From contig JADGJA010000138.1 in assembly GCA_027596035.1 (NCBI GenBank), positions 1 to 37,838 of the forward strand: a stretch of 37,838 bases of DNA, written 5' to 3'. Of the stretch, positions 11,004 to 19,300 are shown piece after piece. A program made the position numbers and the translations under genes. Every line of letters begins with the position of its first letter. The first letter of the stretch is position 1. The notes under the pieces are model-generated. The model searched no databases. It worked only from the letters and a program-made list of their open reading frames with translations, and was not told the origin of the DNA. Source of the DNA: Thoreauomyces humboldtii (taxonomy: Eukaryota; Chytridiomycota; Chytridiomycetes; Spizellomycetales; Powellomycetaceae).

Positions 11004-11489
11004 TTTGGGCGAGCCTGGATGTAAGTTCAGACGTGAGCGTAAGGAGCGCGCCGTGATGAGATGCAGGCGACTCCCCGTGAAGGCCGGGGGACGGGGGGAA
11101 GCTAGGGTTACGGCAGTTAGGGCTGGAAACCGTTTTGGACAGAAAGTGTCAGAAAGTGTCAACAGTCACTGGATGCTTGCGGGTGGATCTCGGACAGGCG
11201 CCGTTGCCGGCATCCGAGGTATCTTGATAACGGCGATTGTAGTTCATGCAGAGCTGCTTTCATCGGAGCAACTACCTGAACTGCCGGTGGTACGCGGCCG
11301 TCTATAGCAAAGGTGGCACGGCAAGCGTTGATAGAATATCCATACCTCCATTCAGTCGAAGCAGCTGTTAGTCATTCTGGGCTTTAACGCGTCGGCTTCT
11401 TGCCCCTCGCCCTTTTCCAGCGCGTTCGTCCGGTGTTCGTGTTCCAAAAAAAGAGAGGTCGAGACAAGGGAACCGACACATAATACGCA
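11004..11489. promoter_or_regulatory. Divergent promoter region RPL39 / small TPR-like gene
   Basis: These 486 bases lie between two divergent start codons. They hold G-runs (11086-11090 and 11093-11098), two telomere-repeat-like boxes and an exact tandem copy of AGAAAGTGTC at 11141-11160. No gene is called inside. Confidence 0.55.
11102..11124 (-). promoter_or_regulatory. Two telobox-like motifs upstream of RPL39
   Basis: On the minus strand, TAACCCTAG (11102-11110) and AGCCCTAAC (11116-11124) lie about 100-120 bases upstream of the RPL39 ATG. Such telomere-repeat-like boxes are bound by Tbf1/Rap1-type Myb proteins at ribosomal protein promoters in several fungi. Binding here is inference. 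Confidence 0.45.
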
Positions 11490-11902
11490 ATGGATCAACG
11501 CAAATCCGTTCGGGACACCCTCATTCAGAACATCGGCTTCTGTCCAAAAGGTATGCGTTCCCATGTTCTCCTTCGTTGCTAAAGTCACACCACTGACTGC
11601 CCCAACCCACAAACCAACCCATTATCTCACCTGAGACAGATGCGTTAGGCTGGCTGTACGCAGCTCGAGGATATTACAAGACGCACGACTACCACTCCGT
11701 GATAGAATGCGTGGCACCGGCCCTTCGAAACGAACGAACGAAAAGGGAAGCACAACATCTCCTCGCCTTCTCCTTTCTCCACACGTCTCAGATGGACGCC
11801 GCTGCGGGCGCCTTCTTCAAGAGCATCAACAACGGGAACGACACGGACTGGCAGCCGCTTGTGGAGTTGTTGGTGGATCAACCGGCCGTCAAGCTTACGT
11901 GA
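11490..11902 (+). CDS. Small TPR-like helical protein, unknown function
   Basis: Exons 11490-11550 and 11640-11902, with an 89-nt intron (GTATGC...ACAG), give 107 residues. It starts MDQRKSVRDTLIQNIGF and continues through ALGWLYAARGYYKTHDYHSV and KREAQHLLAFSFLHTSQMDA. The alternating small and aromatic positions (Gly/Ala/Tyr spacing in YAARGYYKTHDY, then LLAFSFLHTSQ about 34 residues later) resemble one and a half tetratricopeptide hairpins. I cannot name a family. No signal peptide or membrane segment is seen. Its promoter is shared with RPL39, so co-expression with ribosomal genes is possible but not shown. Confidence 0.7.
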
Positions 11903-12359
11903 GGGGCGAGGGGGGGGGAGGAGAAGGGGAAGCAACCGGCCAGGTCATGGACCGAAAGATGCTGGAGCCGAAAGGATGGATGTGGGAACAAGAAAGGCAG
12001 AGGAAAACCCCACTGTGCGTCATGCGTGCTCTTGATGGTGTTAACCAACCGAGAAAGCGCAAAGTTGATCTACTGTACCATAACTGTTCAAAATTCCTGC
12101 GCCGATCTGAAGGGGATGCCCCTGCGGTGGGGGGGAGCTGAAGCTCCATGCGCCCCGGCGGTGGGGGAAGGCACGCGGCGAGAACGAGCGCCTACATGGC
12201 GGCGGTGGGATCACGGGCGGCTTGCCCCATCAACACGCGCCGTGATGGCGAATTTTGTGCCGACGAGGGCATCGGTTCCAAGGTCAAGTTGGACAGCAAA
12301 AGGTACCAATCCGTCAGAAGCACCAGATAACATTAAAAAGCAATACAAATACAAGAGAT
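11903..12359. other. Convergent intergenic region downstream of the TPR-like gene
   Basis: These 457 bases hold the 3' end of the + gene and that of the tentative small gene on the minus strand. G-rich stretches (about 11906-11936) and several short open frames are present, none with recognisable content. Confidence 0.4.
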
Positions 12360-12526
12360 CTAGTCGTCGGTTTGATCGTCCTGGTGAGGGAGTTTCCCGT
12401 TGGCTCGGGGGTTCGAGGAGAAGGGGGAGGGGACGCCCGCACCCACGTAACTCCGACGAGCAGAGCCCCTGCGACAGTCACTCCAATTCCCAACCCGAGA
12501 AGAGAAGCAGTCTTGTTGTCGCTCAT
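12360..12526 (-). CDS. Tentative very small single-span membrane protein
   Basis: ATG at 12526 opens a short protein with one clear hydrophobic segment near the N-terminus (residues about 8-27, LLGLGIGVTVAGALLVGVTW). Two endings are possible. With a 62-nt intron (12381-12442, GTGCGG...CACCAG) the exons 12443-12526 and 12360-12380 give 34 residues with an acidic tail, DDQTDD. Without splicing the frame runs to 12314 (70 residues) with a tail that looks like translated UTR. A TATATAT box at 12582-12588 lies about 60 bases upstream of the ATG, which supports a real promoter. No family is recognised; size and shape resemble tiny organelle membrane subunits. Treat as a candidate. Confidence 0.42.
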
Positions 12527-12581
12527 CTGGTCTGTGTGTCTGTCTGTAAGTGTAGGCGAGTGTACGTGGTGAGCGGGCTTG

Positions 12582-12588
12582 TATATAT
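12582..12588 (-). promoter_or_regulatory. TATA-like box for the small minus-strand gene
   Basis: The motif TATATAT lies 56-62 bases upstream of the ATG at 12526, a spacing compatible with a TATA box and a short 5' UTR. Confidence 0.4.
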
Positions 12589-12940
12589 TGTCTGCCAATG
12601 CGCGAAGACATAGACCTGCAGCAAAGATATCAGATGCATCTAAAGCTTCATATTCGTGTTTACTAAGATCAAATAAGATAGGAGACGGGGAAACAGGTGC
12701 GGAGGTGTGCGAGCTCCCGCGAGGCGGCGAAAGAGGAGAGAAAGAAAGCGAGGGAGGGAGAGAGAGGTGGAGGTTCGTTTTCGCCGATTCTATGTACACG
12801 CGAAAGCCGTGCGGTGGTGGGAAAGGTTGCGTTTTGTTTTGCCAAGAAAGGAGGGGAACCCAGGCCTGCATCGTCGAGGTGCCCCGGGCCACCCCCCAAA
12901 GCCCAGTGTCGAAAAGCTCAGAATGATAAGACCGGTGCGT
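12589..12940. other. Intergenic region, ARB1 3' end to small gene promoter
   Basis: About 350 bases hold the ARB1 3' end and the upstream part of the next minus-strand unit. There is a purine-rich (GA) tract near 12725-12775. An upstream in-frame extension of the small gene exists (from 12892), but its composition is low-complexity and unconvincing. Confidence 0.4.
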
Positions 12941-14870
12941 TCACTTCTTCCAGACTTGCTTGCGCAGGTGAGCCTTGTAGTCGGATATGCTTCCCTTCCA
13001 CAACGTCATGTTTCCGTCCTCGCACAGCCAGATCTGGTCGGCGACCTGACTGATCAGACGGAAGTCGTGGGAAACGAGGACGCATCCACCTTCGAACGTC
13101 TTGATGGCGTCGGCCAGCGAGTCGATCGTCTCGATGTCGAGAGGATTGGTGGGTTCGTCGAGGAGGAGCATGTTGGGCTTCTGGAGAGCGAGCTCGCAGA
13201 AGACGATACGGGCTCGCTGACCGTCGGAGAGCTGTCCGATGGGGCAGAGCTGGGACGCCCCCGTGAGACCGAAACGACCAATGTGCTGACGCCAGTGGGT
13301 GAGGTCCTGGGGGAGCTCGGGGAACTTGCGGCGGAGGTAGTCGATGGCGCTGACCTCCAGGTCGAGCTGGTCAGCAGAGTGCTGCGAGTACTTGCCGATC
13401 TTCAGGTGGGTGTGACGCTGGATCGTTCCGCCGGTTGGGGAGAGCTCGCCGGACATGAGCTTGAGGAGGGTGGATTTGCCGGCACCGTTCGGGCCGACCA
13501 GGGCGATACGGGACTCGGTGTCTGCTCCGAACTCGAGGTGACGGTAGATCGCGTCCTTGACGTTGCCGCTGTAGGCAAAGGTCATGTCCGTGAAGGAGAG
13601 GACGGGTGGGGGAAGGGGACCAGCGGACTCGAACTTGAATTTGAAGTCGGCGCGCTTCTCGACCTTTTCTACGAGACCGTCGGCCTCCATCTTGTCGAGA
13701 ATCTTCTGGCGAGACTTTGCCTGACGCACCAAGTTGGCGTATGTACCACAAGATGCAATGAACTGCTTCATGTGTGCGATTTCGGCCTGCTGCTTCTCGT
13801 ACGCCTTCATCTGGTTGACCTCGAGTTCGTCCTTGGTCTTGCAGTAGGTGTCGTAGTTACCGGCGTAGTACTGCAGCTGCTTCTTGTGGTTGAGCTCGAT
13901 GGTGTTGGTGCAGACTCCGTTCATGAAATCCTGCGAGTGGGACACGAGGAGCAGGATGCGGTCGTACTGGGCGAGGTACTCCTCGAGCCACACGCACGCT
14001 CCGAGATCGAGATGGTTGGTTGGCTCGTCCAAAAGCAACATGGTGGGCTTGACGAACAGGGCTCGGGCGAGCGCGACACGCATACGCCATCCTCCGGAAA
14101 GATCCTTCGTAGGAAGCTTCATGCGGACCTCGTCGAAACCGAGACCGTAAAGGATGAGCGAGGCTCGGGACTCGAACGTGGCAGGGTCCATGTTCTCCAT
14201 GCGCTCGTAAATGCTGTCAAGCACGGGAGAGTCGGGGTCCTCGGCAAGAAGGTCCTCCATCAGCTTCTCCAGACGCTGCACGAAAAAAAGGAAACATCAG
14301 GGTTGTACTCCGAAGGCGGGATAGAACCGTTAGCACCGTGGAACCAACCTTGAGCTCGTTTTCGGCGTCATCAATGACCGCCTTGAGAGCAGTAAGCTCC
14401 GTGGGAGGATACTCGGAGTTGAGCAGGTAGATGTCAATGTGCTCTGGGATGGGGACTTCGCGGGCCGCGAGCGATTGGAGGAAAGTGGACTTTCCGGAAC
14501 CGTTAGGTCCGATCAGGGCGTAACGACGGCCGTAGTTGAGTTCGATGGTCGTGTCGTTGATCAGCTGCTGGGAGTAGAAAGAGAGCGAGTATTGCTCGAT
14601 CTGTGCAGAAGAGAAAGAACCGCGCACGATGGTGAGGTTAGCGTTCTGACGGGAGCAACCTGCGCAGGTTCCTTGGGGCCAACGAACCTTGATATCCCGG
14701 GAGTCCTTCTGGGACGTGAGGACACCGGAGGCGACACGGTTTGTCTCGAGGGCGAGGTTGGCCATGGCGTCGGTCACTTCCTCGGCGCCCTTGCCAGTCT
14801 TCTCGGCCTTCTTTGCGGCGCGGTCGGCCTTCTTGGCAGCTCGCTCTTCCTTTCCAGTCTTGGGAGCCAT
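12941..14870 (-). CDS. ARB1: ABC-F ATPase Arb1/ABCF2 (ribosome biogenesis)
   Basis: Exons 14688-14870, 14349-14600 and 12941-14275 give 589 residues, close to the family's roughly 610. A Lys/Ala-rich N-terminus (EERAAKKADRAAKKAEKTGK) precedes two ABC domains and no membrane segments. NBD1 has Walker A GPNGSGKST (92-100), signature LSGGW (204-208) and Walker B/D-loop LDEPTNHLD (227-235). NBD2 has GPNGAGKST (406-414), LSDGQ (494-498) and LDEPTNPLD (517-525). Family knowledge: Arb1 is an essential cytoplasmic-nuclear ATPase promoting 40S and 60S maturation and export. Intron 1 (87 nt, 14601-14687) has no stop and is a multiple of three, so retention would add 29 residues. The conserved join RDIK to IEQYSLSFY argues it is normally removed. 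The gene is head-to-head with the dynein light chain gene. Confidence 0.95.
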
Positions 14871-15312
14871 GGTTGCGAGACTCGGGGGGTGTTGTAAAAA
14901 GGGAGGGGGCTACGGCGAGAGAGGCTTGCGAGGATAGACCTTGTGAGAAGTGCAGTGAAGCGTTCCCGAAACCAACGTTGAGTCGGAGAAGGAGGCAAGT
15001 TGGGGAGCGCCGTGATAGAGCAGCAGGACGACGACGACGAACCGGTTTCCTTGTCGTTTTTTTTCTGGGTTTTTTTCTTTTTTTTTCTCTCACCTCGTCG
15101 TCTTCAAACCGACAGGGGGAACAAAAGATTGCAATGTGACACAAACACACCGTCTGTCTGAAGCGATCGGACACCGTCGACCTCTCGCACTCCGCTGTGC
15201 GCGTGAGAGAGGAAGGATCAGTTTGCTGCGCGCGCGCGCTTCTTGTCCCCCCCCCCCCGTTTCGCGGACAGGAAAGACCTTCGTACACCTTCTCTTACAA
15301 GGTTGCTCAGAA
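14871..15312. promoter_or_regulatory. Divergent promoter region ARB1 / dynein light chain
   Basis: These 442 bases lie between divergent ATGs. They carry T-runs (about 15056-15088), an alternating (GC)6 tract at 15228-15239 and a 12-C run at 15247-15258. No gene is called inside. Confidence 0.5.
15228..15258. repeat. (GC)6 tract followed by C12 homopolymer
   Basis: GCGCGCGCGCGC at 15228-15239 is followed, seven bases after its end, by twelve C. Alternating GC can adopt Z-DNA. The pair lies 55-85 bases upstream of the dynein light chain ATG. Confidence 0.85.
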
Positions 15313-15985
15313 ATGGTAAGGCCCGGCAACATCTCATGAAACATCTCTCCTGTTCTTCCAGCCTTTCCTTTCTCACAATGTCGTCCCTCACTTTCGCAGT
15401 CGACACTGACAGCGAAAGATTATGCGGACGTCGAAGCGACCCTCACGCGCATCACCTCCCACACGGGCGTCCAGGGCATCGTCATCGCAACTCACGAAGG
15501 GAGCGTCATCAGGTCCACCCTGGACAACATCCAGACCCAGCAGATCTCCACCCTCGTCACCCAGCTGGCCGCAAGGGGGAAGAGCGTCGTCAGGGATCTC
15601 GAGTGAGCGAGGGGGGAGAGAGGGCGGCGTGAACGAAGACTCTCTTACGTTTTTAAACCTCCTAGCCCCGAGGACGATCTGACGTTCCTGAGGATCAGGT
15701 CAAAGAAGAACGAGGTTCGGGACTCCTTTTTTTTTTTGGACAGAATGTTTCGGTAGAACCGTATTATAGGAAACGAAACGCTGACCGTTGGTTTTTTTCT
15801 TTCTTCCAGATCATGGTTGCGGAGAGTAAGGCGTGATGGCGTTTGGCCTTCATCGAAAGGCATGGGCGACTCGGGAAGCAGACGTAACTCACCATCGTCT
15901 CCTTTGCTCGTCTGTGCGCCTAGCCAAGCAATATCTTCTCATCACCATCCAGAACCCGAACGAGCTGCAGAAGGGATGGATCTAA
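15313..15985 (+). CDS. DYNLRB: Dynein light chain roadblock/LC7 type
   Basis: Exons 15313-15315 (ATG only), 15400-15602, 15666-15714, 15810-15825 and 15924-15985 give 110 residues. It matches animal DYNLRB almost block by block: DVEATLTRITSHTGVQGIV, a GSVIRSTLDN strand-turn, ARGKSVVRDLDPEDDLTFLR, IRSKKNEIMVAE and QYLLITIQNPNE. The Roadblock/LC7 fold homodimerises and binds dynein intermediate chains, so this is a cytoplasmic dynein subunit. The N-terminus is a few residues longer than in animals (MSTLTAKDY). The ATG is followed directly by a GTAAGG donor, and only that join puts a start in frame. Exon 4 is just 16 nt. Confidence 0.94.
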
Positions 15986-16374
15986 GGAAACCTGAGGAAT
16001 CTCCAAAGAGAAGAGAGATGGCAGCGGCATTGATCGGATCGGGAACAGAGAGCGGGGGAGGGGGGCCCCTCAGATCCAGCAGCAGCAGCAGCAGACAGGG
16101 AAAGAGAGATACTGGAAGGAGAGGTCCCTAAGAATGAGGAACAAAGAACTTCGCGTTACCTCGATCTCGTAACGGCCCTCACTACGGGGCCTTTGGATGA
16201 AGGGAAGCTCGGCAAGGTCATGCGAATTTAAGTAAGCATGATGTTGGTACGCTGGAGATCATGGCTCAAGGCAAAAGCCACCGCTCTTTTTCATATAACG
16301 GATCTGCCTCATCAATCTACAATATCTATCTCTAAACTGCAGTCTCAATTAACTCCTCCTCTCCCAATGGCCCG
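15986..16374. other. Convergent intergenic region dynein light chain / SEN1
   Basis: These 389 bases lie between two converging stop codons. They include a (CAG)6 microsatellite at 16077-16094 and an AT-rich stretch nearer SEN1 (about 16290-16350). No further gene is supported. Confidence 0.5.
16077..16094. repeat. (CAG)6 microsatellite
   Basis: Six perfect CAG units lie in the non-coding region between two convergent genes. Confidence 0.9.
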
Positions 16375-19300
16375 CTATTTGGTCGTCTTCCGTTGCTTCG
16401 CAGCGGACTGCGGTCCGCCATCATCTTTGCGCTGAAACATCGACGATGCGATAAGCCTCTCCGCTTTTTGCTGTCAAGGACATGCGTACGGCCGACTTAC
16501 CTTCGACTTTTTTGGAACGACCTCCTCGATGCGTGGCAGGAGATTGGCAGGGGGAGGACCCCTCTCGCAGTTCAGACGGAAGAGGTCGTCCGAGCTTCGG
16601 ATAACCATACGCCGATCGAAGGCGTCGTCCACCAGGTGTCGCCATACCTTCTGGGTGCTCAGGGTTTCAACATGGCCGAGAACGATGAGCGAGTACTTTG
16701 CTCGACTCATCGCCACGTTCATACGTCGAACATCGTTCATGAAGCCAACTCGGCCGCTCGATCGTACGCAGGACAGGATGATGATCTCCTTCTCCTGCCC
16801 TTGAAATCTGTCGAAAAGAAATCCAAAATCATGTCAGCAAGAAGAATGCGAAGACTTCAGAAAAAGTCGACCTGCGCACGCACCCATCCACGGTATTCAC
16901 ATCGATGTTCTGAAGGGCAGCCTGTGACCACCCTTTCCGCAGGAAAGTTTCCTTGATCTCCCTGACCTGACCCTTGTAGAACGTGATGACGCCGATCTTC
17001 CCGGCAAAGTTGTAGTTCGGGTTCCGTGTACAAAGAGTTTCCACGAGGTCGGCGCAGAGGCGTGCTTCGTCCGGGTTGGAGAACGAGTGTCCGCGACCCG
17101 TCTGCTCCCTGGCGCCCTGCATGTCGACCAGCTGGTACGGCGGGAACAAGGGGTCCGTGTGCCAGCCCGCTTCGCACACTTCGTGCATGTTGGGCGCGTC
17201 CTGCAGCTTGCCACCGTAAAAAGCGCGACTGACATATGAGGAGATCTGGGGGTGCATACGGTAGGAGATGCTGAGGAGGTGGGTGGCGCTTGGGTTGTTG
17301 TTCATGATGCGCTGGAAAAGCGATTGCTCGTATCGATAGCCCTGCAAGGAAAAGCAAACTCAATGGGAGTCGAGGGATAACCCAAAACCGCAGGTGCCAC
17401 TACGTACCTGTACTACTTGCGACAAAACGGTTGGAGGCAGCTGCTGAGGGTCACCAACAAGGACACATCGCTTGGCACCGTATCGTAATGGAATCAATGT
17501 GCTGAGCTCCACCGACTGAGCAGCCTCATCCACGATCACGGTAGGGAACCGCAACTCGGGAAGATCACCAAGCATGTCGGATCCAGCTCCACTGAGGGTA
17601 GTCAGAATGACATCCGCATTCATCAAGAACTTGAGCTTGAGCTGTCTTTTGACCCTGTCCCTCGCCATGGAAGCAGTAGTACGATCCTGACGCTCACGCG
17701 CAATCTGTTCCTGCAGCGCATTGATCTTCTTGCTGATGACCGAAATTTCGTCATTGATGGTGCTAGCCTCCTGGCCGTCCAGGTCAACGTCATTCTCACG
17801 AGCCCTAAGCTGCTCCCTTTCCTCCCTGAGCGTGGTGACGGCTGCACGGAGCTCGTGCTGCTTGTCGTCAGCTGGCAGTGATCCGACCGCGCTCATGGCG
17901 CTCTCCAGGAGCGACTCGAGTGTCACGTCCCGGACCGACGAGTGGATCGCCTCCGAAGATCCGATTCGGACGATCTCTGGAATGAACTTTTTCCCTGAGG
18001 CATCGTTAATGCCCATCTTCAGACGACGGACGATTTCGTCGATCGCGGCGTTGCTCGGAGCGCAGCAGAGGAGTCGATTGGTCTTCGTTTTGGTCTTTCC
18101 TGGAACCTTAATGGCGGTGGTGACGGACAGAAACGCGCTGATAAGTCCAAGAATCGTCTTGCTGATGGCATGGACAAAAAATCAGTGTTAGTGAATGCAT
18201 GGCCTTGCTCGAAAGCTGCCTTCTGAAGCCCGAGATGCTTACGTCTTTCCAGTGCCTGGTGGTCCCTGGATCAAAGTAAATCCGGTTTTCTGAGCCAGTG
18301 CGGAGGAAATCGCAGCCGCCTGTGGCTCGTTAAGCTTGAAGCGGTCCATCATCGTCACTATGTCTTCCTTTTTGGGAGGCGCTCGGGCATCACGAGGTGG
18401 ATTCAATATGTCGGCGCGAAGAGCCAAAAATGGCAAAGTGCAGATGCTTGTGTACTCGCGAACGGCCGGAGTGAGGGAGAAGGTACGGACCGCGCGCCAT
18501 ACGGAGTTGATACGAAGTGAAGGTACCATAGATACCTGACAGCCCAAGAACACTCGAGCTTGGATCGAGCATTCATCGTTCTTCCAGGTAACGTTGTTGA
18601 TCTTGCAGAGTAGAGCTTTGCTTGAAATGCCAGGTTTGGCATCTTTCGCTGTGAGGCGCAGGATATCGTTTTCAGAGAAACCTTTTGAGCGTATCGGGAA
18701 TGCTGGAGCTACGATCGTCAAGTCGTGAAATGTGTCGATCTACAGCGATTAATAAGTCCCTGTTCACACCAGAACCCGTGCATCCAGGATGTGTTACCAT
18801 TTCAATGCTGGATAATTTCATCTCAATTTCATCCTCTTTTCTGATCTCGTCTTTGCTCTTTTGCAGCTGCTCCCAGCATTCCAAAACCAACATCGGCTCA
18901 AAGATCGATGCGTACTCCAGATCACTAGTGAACGTATTCGGAATAGTCTTAAGGTGAAATGGGAAATTTGGAGGCTTGTCTCCTTCCATACTAGTGTCCC
19001 AAGAAAGGATCTGCTCGAAGAGGGATGCAACTACGCGAATAGGGGATGGACGGTTGTCATCCCCAGGCGGTCGAATCGGGATGCCACGCCGAGGGGCAGT
19101 CGTGTCGATGGGCCTGCCGTTCTGATCAATCACTTTCGCGGAGGTGGCTTTATCTATCGGGGCGAAAGCGCTCTTCATTCCGGAATCTCGGTCGACAATA
19201 GTGATCCCCGAGTCTCGTGAGTTCTGAAACGGAAGCTGCGGCACGCGATTGGGGGCGGCCACGACCTGCTTGATAAACCCCGGCGCTCCTTTGCTTTTCA

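Noticed and set aside
12707..14353. 548-codon open frame on + opposite ARB1
   Set aside because: It is the reverse reading of a strongly conserved ATPase gene. Its Val/Glu/Leu-rich content is the usual antisense pattern of such codons.
14601..14687. Extra 29 residues in ARB1 as normal coding sequence
   Set aside because: The Arb1 family joins RDIK directly to the first ATPase domain, and both ends are good splice sites.
16471..16500. 30-nt final SEN1 intron
   Set aside because: In frame and with good ends, but less than half the usual size here. The 69-nt version ends in TTTCAG and is preferred.
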